Notes under the pieces: model-generated
Told to the model about the DNA's origin: nothing
Database searches by the model: none
The model's input: only the letters and a program-made list of their open reading frames with translations
Assembly (NCBI GenBank): GCA_902803255.1
Contig: CADCPG010000005.1
Location: 1-5,809 of the forward strand
Direction of reading: 5' to 3'
Source: an uncultured Ruminococcus sp.
GTDB lineage: Bacteria > Bacillota > Clostridia > Oscillospirales > CAG-272
DNA: 5,809 bases
Shown here: positions 1 through 5,056 of the stretch, piece after piece
Layout of the letters: every line of letters begins with the position of its first letter
Numbering within the stretch: position 1 is the stretch's first letter
Position numbers and translations under genes: made by a program

Positions 1-387
1 ATCAAGTGCGAGGTCTGCGGCGGCGAGATGGTAAAGAGGAACGGCCCCTACGGCCCGTTCCTCGCCTGCATCAACTATCCGAACTGCAGATTCTCGATGA
101 ATCTGGAAGAGGCTATAGACACTCCCTGCCCCAAGTGCGGAGGCAGGATCCTCATAAGACACGGCCGCAGAGGCATCGTTTTCTACAGCTGTGAGCACTA
201 TCCCAACTGCGATTTCTCGAGCTGGGATATGCCGCTCTCCGACCGCTGCCCCGAATGCGGCGGCATGCTCTTCAGAAAGAAGGGCAAGAAGGGCGGAATC
301 AGATGCGGCAACAAGGAGTGCGGCTATTTCAAGCCCGACCCCGAGGAGACTGAAGAAAAGCCGGCGGTCCAGGCCGGCGGCAACTGA
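1..387 (+). CDS. topA: DNA topoisomerase I, C-terminal zinc-ribbon region (5' partial)
   Basis: This is the last 128 codons of a gene whose start lies left of the window; the frame is open from base 1 to the TGA at 385-387. Type IA topoisomerase I relaxes negative supercoils in the cytoplasm, and its C-terminal zinc ribbons bind single-stranded DNA and may contact RNA polymerase. Three four-cysteine ribbons are visible, numbering from the first codon: C3/C6/C23/C29, C43/C46/C64/C70 and C83/C86/C102/C107. The first contains the typical GPYGPFLAC segment of TopA repeats, and the first two share a Y-P-N-C ending. The last 16 or so residues are an acidic, proline-containing tail. The catalytic toprim and tyrosine domains are not in view, so the call rests on the ribbons and on trmFO following directly, a common Bacillota arrangement. 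Another multi-ribbon protein is possible but less likely. Confidence 0.88.
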   Translation: MKCEVCGGEMVKRNGPYGPFLACINYPNCRFSMNLEEAIDTPCPKCGGRILIRHGRRGIVFYSCEHYPNCDFSSWDMPLSDRCPECGGMLFRKKGKKGGIRCGNKECGYFKPDPEETEEKPAVQAGGN

Positions 388-422
388 GCCCCGCCACGGC
401 GCAGAGCCGGACGGACACGGCA

Positions 423-1796
423 ATGATCCGAAGTCTTATGGACAGCAATTCTAACGAAGCCGCGCGGCCGAAGATCAGCGTCATCGGAGCCGGACTTGCC
501 GGCTGCGAAGCGGCGCTTGCCGCCTCAAGGTGCGGCGTGGCGGTGGACCTTTACGAGATGAAGCCGGAAAAGTACACGCCGGCTCACAAGAGCAGCCTTT
601 TCGCCGAACTCGTCTGCTCCAACTCGCTGCGCTCCGACAGCCTCACGAACGCCGTCGGTCTGCTCAAGGAGGAGATGCGCAGGCTGGGGTCGGCCGTTAT
701 GAAGGCGGCCGACGCCTCCCGCGTTCCCGCGGGCTCGGCGCTGGCGGTCGACCGGAACCTCTTTTCGGGGGCCGTCACGGCAGCTGTCAGATCCGACCCC
801 AGAATCAGCGTCATCGAAGGCGAGGTGACCGAGGTCCCGCCCGGGATCACAGTCATCGCCACAGGGCCGCTGACGTCTGAGAGATTCGCCGCATACATCG
901 AAAAGGAGCTCGGCTGCTCCGGGCTGCATTTCTTCGACGCCGCCGCTCCGATCGTCGACGGCCGGACCGTCGACTACGGCGTCGCCTTCTACGCCTCGAG
1001 ATACGGCAGGGGAGATGCCGACTACCTCAACTGCCCGATGACGAAGGAGCAGTACGACGCCTTCTACAGCCGCCTGAAGTCGGCAAAGACGGCCGAGCTC
1101 CACGCGTTCGACTCAGAAGCGCAGAAGGACCTGCAGGTCTTCGAGGGCTGCATGCCGGTCGAAGTGATGGCAGAGCGGGGCTACGACACCCTCCGCTTCG
1201 GTCCGCTCAAGCCGGTCGGGATCGCCGACCCGCGCTTCCCCGGGAAGAGCTTCTACGCCGTCGTCCAGCTCAGAAGAGAGGACGCCGAAGGAACTATGTT
1301 CAACCTGGTGGGTTTCCAGACCCACTTAACCTTCTCCGAGCAGAAAGAGGTCTTCCGGATGATACCCGGCCTTGAGAACGCCGAATTTCTGCGCTACGGA
1401 GTGATGCACCGCAATACGTATCTCGATTCGCCCGGCCTCCTTGACTCCGACTATTCGCTGAAATCGAGACCGGAGATCTACTTCGCCGGCCAGATGACAG
1501 GTGTCGAGGGGTATGTCGAATCGGCCGGTTCGGGACTGGTTGCCGGGCTGTCGGCGGCAAGAGCCGCGCTCGGACTGCCGAAGGTCGTGTTTCCGCCGGA
1601 GACGATGCTCGGCGCGATGGCGCATTATGTCTCGCACGGGCTGATATCGGGGAGATTCGACCCGATGAACGCGAATTTCGGGATAATCGCACCTCTGCCC
1701 TCGAGGGTAAAGGGCGGAAAAAACGCAAAATACGCCGCTTACGCCGAGAGGTCTCTGGCCGAGACCGGCAGACTGGCGGCGGAACTCGGGGTTTAA
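423..1796 (+). CDS. trmFO: Methylenetetrahydrofolate--tRNA-(uracil-5-)-methyltransferase TrmFO
   Basis: TrmFO makes 5-methyluridine at position 54 of the tRNA T-loop. It takes the carbon from 5,10-methylenetetrahydrofolate and uses FAD as carrier and reductant, unlike the SAM-dependent TrmA of enteric bacteria. The 457-residue product has an N-terminal Rossmann FAD-binding motif (ISVIGAGLAGCEA, residues 18-30) and the family block LVCSNSLRSDS (63-73). C65 and C243 (in FEGCMPVEVMAERG) correspond by motif to the two functional cysteines of the B. subtilis enzyme. A second flavin-contact block, FAGQMTGVEGYVESAGSG, lies at 354-371. The family is usually about 435-440 residues; the extra length is mostly N-terminal. 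The ATG at 423 is used here, but the in-frame ATG at 438 (residue 6) is also possible, and neither has a good Shine-Dalgarno. The gene lies 35 nt after topA with no terminator seen between them, so cotranscription is likely. Confidence 0.96.
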   Translation: MIRSLMDSNSNEAARPKISVIGAGLAGCEAALAASRCGVAVDLYEMKPEKYTPAHKSSLFAELVCSNSLRSDSLTNAVGLLKEEMRRLGSAVMKAADASRVPAGSALAVDRNLFSGAVTAAVRSDPRISVIEGEVTEVPPGITVIATGPLTSERFAAYIEKELGCSGLHFFDAAAPIVDGRTVDYGVAFYASRYGRGDADYLNCPMTKEQYDAFYSRLKSAKTAELHAFDSEAQKDLQVFEGCMPVEVMAERGYDTLRFGPLKPVGIADPRFPGKSFYAVVQLRREDAEGTMFNLVGFQTHLTFSEQKEVFRMIPGLENAEFLRYGVMHRNTYLDSPGLLDSDYSLKSRPEIYFAGQMTGVEGYVESAGSGLVAGLSAARAALGLPKVVFPPETMLGAMAHYVSHGLISGRFDPMNANFGIIAPLPSRVKGGKNAKYAAYAERSLAETGRLAAELGV

Positions 1797-1814
1797 GGGC
1801 CCCTTATCGGAAAA

Positions 1815-2897
1815 ATGAGAGTGATCGTCGACTGTATGGGCGGCGACCGCGCTCCGCTCGAGGCGGTGCGCGGGGCTTACGCCGCTTCCGCGGAATACAA
1901 TGCCAGCTTCATTCTCGTCGGTGACCGGCAGGCGATCGGACAGATCGCGGCGGCCGACGGGATGGATCTTTCGCATTTCGATATCGTACACGCCCCCGAG
2001 ACGGTGAACATGAACGACGACCCGCTGACCGTCATCCGCACAAAGAAAAACTCGAGCATGACGAAATCTCTCGAGCTGCTCGCGGAAGGCAGGGGCGACG
2101 CCGTCGTCAGCACCGGGAACACCGGAGCGCTCTTCACCGGCGCGACGCTCATCGTGCGCAAGATAAAGGGCGTGAGGCGCCCGGCGATCGGCGGCATCCT
2201 GCCGACCGATCCGCCTGTGCTGCTCGTCGATTCTGGCGCGAACACCGTCGTGACAGAGGAATATCTGGAACAGTTCGCCGTGATGGGCAGCATCTACATG
2301 CAGAGCCTGTACGGGCTGCAGTCGCCGCGCGTCGGGCTGCTCAACAACGGCGTCGAGGAGTGCAAGGGGACCGAGCTCCAGGTGGCGACTTACGCGAGGC
2401 TGAAGGAACTGCCCGGGATCAATTTCGTCGGGAACGTCGAGGCCGACAAGATACCGCAGAACGCCTGCGACGTCCTCGTCACCGACGGGTTCACCGGAAA
2501 TATCCTGCTCAAGTCGTTCGAGGGGCTCGGCAGGCTCATGCTGACCTCGATGAAAGACCTGTTTTATTCGAACCTGCGCGGCAAGCTCTCCGGACTTCTG
2601 GTCTCGGACGGCACCGCCGCTCTCAAGCGGCGGTTCGACGCCAGGGAGCACGGCGGCGCGCCGCTGCTCGGCATATCGAAGCCGGTGATCAAGGCCCACG
2701 GCTCGTCCGACGCCAAGGCGGTGAAGAATGCCATACGGCAGGCGATCGCCTACGCCCAGTCGGGGACGATCGTCAATATCGCCAAGGAGATCAAGATGTT
2801 CGCCCCGGCAAGACCCGACTCCCCGAAGGACACCGCCGGACAGGCGGCTCGGGACGGAGCCGAAGCGGCAGAAAGAGAAAAAGAGACCGCAAAATGA
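1815..2897 (+). CDS. plsX: Phosphate acyltransferase PlsX
   Basis: PlsX converts acyl-ACP and phosphate to acyl-phosphate, the acyl donor for PlsY in making lysophosphatidic acid. It is a peripheral membrane enzyme that starts phospholipid synthesis. Family motifs are clear along the 360 residues: DCMGGDRAP (6-14), STGNTGA (99-105), DSGAN (139-143), LLNNGVEECKG (175-185), VTDGFTGN (222-229) and KAHGSSDAKAV (293-303). Homologues are usually about 330-345 residues, and the excess here is a charged, Ala/Glu/Lys-rich tail after about residue 330. The ATG at 1815 places the first motif at the expected distance from the N-terminus, although no strong ribosome binding site precedes it. It lies 18 nt after trmFO, and its TGA overlaps the ATG of rnc. 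The acpP gene often found just downstream is absent. Confidence 0.97.
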   Translation: MRVIVDCMGGDRAPLEAVRGAYAASAEYNASFILVGDRQAIGQIAAADGMDLSHFDIVHAPETVNMNDDPLTVIRTKKNSSMTKSLELLAEGRGDAVVSTGNTGALFTGATLIVRKIKGVRRPAIGGILPTDPPVLLVDSGANTVVTEEYLEQFAVMGSIYMQSLYGLQSPRVGLLNNGVEECKGTELQVATYARLKELPGINFVGNVEADKIPQNACDVLVTDGFTGNILLKSFEGLGRLMLTSMKDLFYSNLRGKLSGLLVSDGTAALKRRFDAREHGGAPLLGISKPVIKAHGSSDAKAVKNAIRQAIAYAQSGTIVNIAKEIKMFAPARPDSPKDTAGQAARDGAEAAEREKETAK

Positions 2898-3796
2898 CCC
2901 GGATCAACAGAGAAACTGAAACGGACGCCGGCATCGCAAAGGAAAAGCGCGACGCACATGACCGCAGGTGCGGTCCGGAGGCTGCCTTCCGCGAGGACGA
3001 GTTCGGCGGGAGCATCGACGGGATCGAGCGGCTGACGGGATACCGTTTTTCCGACCGGAGGCTCGCCGCGGAGGCGCTGACGCATTCGTCGTACAGCTAC
3101 GAGCACGGCGGGAAAAAGGTCACGCCCTGCAACGAAAGGCTCGAATTTCTCGGCGACTCGGTGCTGTCGGTGATCGTCAGCGAATACCTGTATTCCGAAT
3201 TTCCCGACTTCCCCGAGGGGTATCTGACGCGCTGCCGCGCCGACCTCGTATGCGAGGACGCCCTGTCGGATTTCGCGGGTGAGATCCGCCTCGGCGAGTA
3301 TCTGAAACTCGGACGGGGCGAGGACAAAAACGGCGGCAGACACCGCAAATCGCTGCTCTGCGACGCCTACGAGGCGCTCATCGCGGCCGTCTATCTTGAC
3401 GCGGGAGGCGGAGAGCCGGGCAAGGCCGCGGTCACGTCTTATATCCGCGGACCGCTCATTCGCAGGCTGAAGTCGCTGCTCGACGAACCCGAGGCGCGGT
3501 TCATCGACTACAAGACCCTCCTTCAGGAGACCGTTCAGTCGGATTCGAAGGGCGAGAAGCTCGAATACGTGACAGTCGGCGAGGAAGGTCCCGACCACGC
3601 GAAGGTGTTTACCGTCGAGGCGAGGATCGATTCGAACGTCTTCGGAAGAGGCACCGGCAGCTCGAAGCGCCGCGCGGAGCAGGAGGCCGCGCGCGAGGCT
3701 CTCGTGCGCTGCGGAGTGCTGACAGGCGGAGCCGGGTCCGGAGAAAACGGAAAAGGACAGGAGACTGCCCCGGACGCGGAAAAGGGGACGGAATGA
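2894..3796 (+). CDS. rnc: Ribonuclease III
   Basis: RNase III cleaves double-stranded RNA in rRNA precursors, some mRNAs and antisense duplexes, acting as a Mg2+-dependent homodimer in the cytoplasm. The 300-residue product has the signature NERLEFLGDSVL (80-91) with acidic residues E81, E84 and D88, and the second catalytic block CDAYEALIAAVYLDAG (156-171) with D157 and E160. All match E. coli E38/E41/D45/D114/E117 by motif. A double-stranded RNA binding domain follows at about 204-272, ending in the basic helix SSKRRAEQEAAREAL. The protein is longer than the usual 220-240 residues. About 40 charged N-terminal residues precede the helix beginning IERLTGYRF, and a Gly/Glu-rich tail of roughly 25 residues follows the binding domain. 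The ATG at 2894 overlaps the plsX stop as ATGA, and no other in-frame ATG occurs before the catalytic domain. Translational coupling is likely. Confidence 0.96.
   Translation: MTRINRETETDAGIAKEKRDAHDRRCGPEAAFREDEFGGSIDGIERLTGYRFSDRRLAAEALTHSSYSYEHGGKKVTPCNERLEFLGDSVLSVIVSEYLYSEFPDFPEGYLTRCRADLVCEDALSDFAGEIRLGEYLKLGRGEDKNGGRHRKSLLCDAYEALIAAVYLDAGGGEPGKAAVTSYIRGPLIRRLKSLLDEPEARFIDYKTLLQETVQSDSKGEKLEYVTVGEEGPDHAKVFTVEARIDSNVFGRGTGSSKRRAEQEAAREALVRCGVLTGGAGSGENGKGQETAPDAEKGTE
3783..3787 (+). promoter_or_regulatory. Ribosome binding site of the radical SAM gene
   Basis: AGGGG lies inside the end of rnc, 5 nt before the ATG at 3793. Together with the ATGA overlap it supports that start and suggests the two genes are translated in a coupled way. 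Confidence 0.6.
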
Positions 3797-4833
3797 AGCG
3801 GCGGCACATAAATATCCCGATATTCATACCGCATCTCGGCTGCCCGAACAACTGCGTGTTCTGCAACCAGAAGACGATCTCGGGCAGACAGTTCTTTGAC
3901 GAGGGAGACGTTCCCCGCCAGATCGAAGAGGCGCTCTCCACCGTCCCGTCAGGGACAGACGCGGAGATCGCCTTTTTCGGCGGTTCCTTCACGGCGATCG
4001 ACCGCGGGCTCATGGTGAGGCTGCTGGACGCAGCGGGAAGATACCTTCGTGACCCCGGCTGCCCCGTGTCGTCGCTGCGGTGCTCTACGCGACCCGACGC
4101 GATTGACCCGGAGACCGTCCGGATCCTGAAGGAATACGGCATGGAGACCGTCGAGCTGGGTGTGCAGAGCATGTCGGACAGGGTGCTCGCGCTCTCGAAG
4201 CGGGGGCACACCGCGGCCGACTCCGAGAGGGCCTTCGCGCTCCTGCGCGAGTACGGATTTCATACGGTAGGACAGATGATGATAGGGCTCCCGGGCTCGA
4301 CGGCGGAAGACGAACGCCGCACGGCTGAGAAGATCTGCGACATGGGAGCTGACGCCGCGAGGATCTACCCGACGGTCGTATTCTCAGGCACCGAGCTCCG
4401 CGCGATGGCGGAGCGGGGCGAATACGTCCCGGTGACTGACGAAGCGGCGGCGTCGGTCGCGGCCGACCTCATCGAGATCTTTGACGCAAGGGGAGTTGCC
4501 GTCATACGCACCGGGCTGTGCGCGAGCGAGAACCTTGCCTCTCCCGAAGAGGTATACGGCGGGGCGGCGCACCCGGCGATCGGCGAGATGGCCATGTCCG
4601 AGGTGTTCTTCAGAAGAGAACGGGAGGCGCTGGAGCGCCTTGCCGCGGCAGGGAAACTGGCGGGGAATGCCGCCTCCGTGCGTATCTCAGTGCCGAGAGG
4701 AAAGATGTCGCAGGCCGTCGGACACAGGGGGATGAACAGAAAGAAGCTCTCCCTGGCCTTCCCGGGCATCAGGCTGACTTTCACCGAAAGCGAAGGCCTT
4801 TCCGGCTACAGCGTCTCGGCGTCGGCGGAATGA
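3793..4833 (+). CDS. Elp3-like radical SAM protein (rnc-adjacent, no acetyltransferase domain)
   Basis: This 346-residue protein has the radical SAM cluster motif C17-x3-C21-x2-C24 (GCPNNCVFCNQ), which binds a 4Fe-4S cluster and SAM. It also has the typical FFGGSFTAI (61-69), STRPD (98-102), ELGVQS (121-126) and MIGLPG (163-168) blocks of the Elp3/oxygen-independent coproporphyrinogen oxidase-like fold. The sequence resembles Elp3-type enzymes that act on tRNA wobble uridine, but it is too short for the Elp3 acetyltransferase domain. It corresponds to the uncharacterised radical SAM gene often found between rnc and smc in Clostridia. The C-terminus holds VGHRGMNRKKL (309-319), reminiscent of a KH-type GxxG RNA-binding loop; this is inference. 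The ATG at 3793 overlaps the rnc stop as ATGA and is preceded by an AGGGG ribosome binding site (3783-3787). The substrate is unknown, but the rnc neighbour points to RNA. smc does not follow; a terminator does. Confidence 0.9.
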   Translation: MKRRHINIPIFIPHLGCPNNCVFCNQKTISGRQFFDEGDVPRQIEEALSTVPSGTDAEIAFFGGSFTAIDRGLMVRLLDAAGRYLRDPGCPVSSLRCSTRPDAIDPETVRILKEYGMETVELGVQSMSDRVLALSKRGHTAADSERAFALLREYGFHTVGQMMIGLPGSTAEDERRTAEKICDMGADAARIYPTVVFSGTELRAMAERGEYVPVTDEAAASVAADLIEIFDARGVAVIRTGLCASENLASPEEVYGGAAHPAIGEMAMSEVFFRREREALERLAAAGKLAGNAASVRISVPRGKMSQAVGHRGMNRKKLSLAFPGIRLTFTESEGLSGYSVSASAE

Positions 4834-4863
4834 GCGTCCGCGCCGCGACGCGACCCCATTTTT
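4834..4863 (+). terminator. Possible first intrinsic terminator after the radical SAM gene
   Basis: Directly after the stop codon, GCGTC-C-GC (4834-4841) can pair with GCGACGC (4845-4851), giving seven GC-rich pairs with one bulged C and a 3-nt loop. A run of five T (4859-4863) follows, but only after a 7-nt gap, so this is a weak or secondary terminator, or simply a 3'-end-stabilising hairpin. Confidence 0.4.
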
Positions 4864-4864
4864 C

Positions 4865-4903
4865 AAAAAACGGCGGGACAGGCGGGGACCGGCGTTTTTT
4901 TTT
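4865..4903 (+). terminator. Probable rho-independent terminator of the topA-to-radical SAM block
   Basis: AAAAAACGGCGG (4865-4876) pairs with CCGGCGTTTTTT (4889-4900) over 12 positions with one internal G-G mismatch, across a 12-nt loop. The right arm runs into nine consecutive T (4895-4903). The A-run and T-run flanking a GC core are the usual form of an intrinsic terminator, and the A-run could let it work from both strands. The interrupted GC core makes the stem moderate rather than strong. It separates the housekeeping block from the SPFH gene, which has its own promoter. Confidence 0.7.
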
Positions 4904-4917
4904 GAGGACTATTGCAA

Positions 4918-4957
4918 AGCGATAACGCTCCGAAATCCATTGACTATTCAGCGTTAA
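4918..4957. repeat. Repeated AGCGWTAW motif around the -35 box, candidate regulator sites
   Basis: AGCGATAACGCT (4918-4929) is a near-palindrome (10 of 12 positions symmetric), made of AGCGATAA on the + strand and AGCGTTAT on the - strand. A further copy, AGCGTTAA, lies at 4950-4957. As a result TAACGCT (4923-4929) and AGCGTTA (4950-4956) form a perfect 7-bp inverted repeat with a 20-nt gap, and this gap contains the -35 box. GACTATT also occurs twice, at 4907-4913 and 4942-4948, a short distance before an AGCG each time. The spacing suggests a bound regulator at the promoter; this is inferred from pattern alone, and short repeats like these can arise by chance. Confidence 0.4.
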
Positions 4958-4968
4958 TATGTTATACT
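4940..4968 (+). promoter_or_regulatory. Sigma-70/SigA-type promoter of the SPFH gene
   Basis: TTGACT (4940-4945) and TATACT (4963-4968) each differ from consensus by one base and are separated by exactly 17 nt. An extended -10 TGT (4960-4962) lies immediately upstream of the -10. The expected start site is around 4975, giving a leader of roughly 80 nt. This is the clearest promoter in the window and marks a transcription unit separate from the upstream block. Confidence 0.88.
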
Positions 4969-4980
4969 AATTAAGTATAA
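4962..4980. promoter_or_regulatory. 19-bp palindrome over the -10 box, candidate operator
   Basis: TTATACT (4962-4968) and AGTATAA (4974-4980) are perfect inverted repeats separated by AATTA. The left arm contains the -10 hexamer and the right arm covers the predicted start site. A dimeric repressor bound here would block RNA polymerase directly. Part of the symmetry follows from the AT-rich -10 box, so function is inferred, not shown. No regulator gene is in view. Confidence 0.5.
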
Positions 4981-4995
4981 TGGTGTTTTTTAGGC

Positions 4996-5018
4996 GTATC
5001 CGGCGAAATCGCGGATAC
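4996..5018 (+). promoter_or_regulatory. Leader RNA hairpin upstream of the SPFH gene
   Basis: GTATCC (4996-5001) pairs with GGATAC (5013-5018). Inside that, GCG (5003-5005) pairs with CGC (5010-5012) around an AAAT loop, leaving G5002 bulged. The nine pairs should form a stable stem about 20 nt into the transcript. It follows six T (4986-4991) rather than preceding a T-run, so it is not an intrinsic terminator. It could stabilise the mRNA 5' end or bind a protein. It does not include the ribosome binding site, and no known riboswitch class is recognised. Confidence 0.45.
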
Positions 5019-5043
5019 ATGACAAACATTACGTTACGAAAAC

Positions 5044-5049
5044 AGGAGG
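5044..5049 (+). promoter_or_regulatory. Consensus ribosome binding site of the SPFH gene
   Basis: AGGAGG lies 7 nt before the ATG at 5057, an optimal spacing that fixes this start. It contrasts with the weak sites ahead of trmFO, plsX and rnc and suggests that the SPFH protein is made in quantity. Confidence 0.92.
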
Positions 5050-5056
5050 CAGTCAA

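Noticed and set aside
388..422. A terminator or promoter between topA and trmFO
   Set aside because: The 35-nt gap has GC-rich sequence but no clear stem with a T-run and no plausible -35/-10 pair.
1326..2699. A 457-codon open frame on the minus strand, antisense to trmFO and plsX
   Set aside because: It lies across two certain genes with conserved motifs, its translation is Arg/His-rich with no recognisable domain, and such antisense openness is common in GC-rich genes.
2360..2893. An upstream extension of the rnc frame inside plsX
   Set aside because: The translation is Arg-rich without motifs and overlaps plsX coding sequence. The ATGA overlap at 2894 is the natural start.
2750..3598. 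A 282-codon minus-strand frame opposite the plsX end and rnc
   Set aside because: It is a shadow of rnc; no ribosome binding site or family resemblance was seen.
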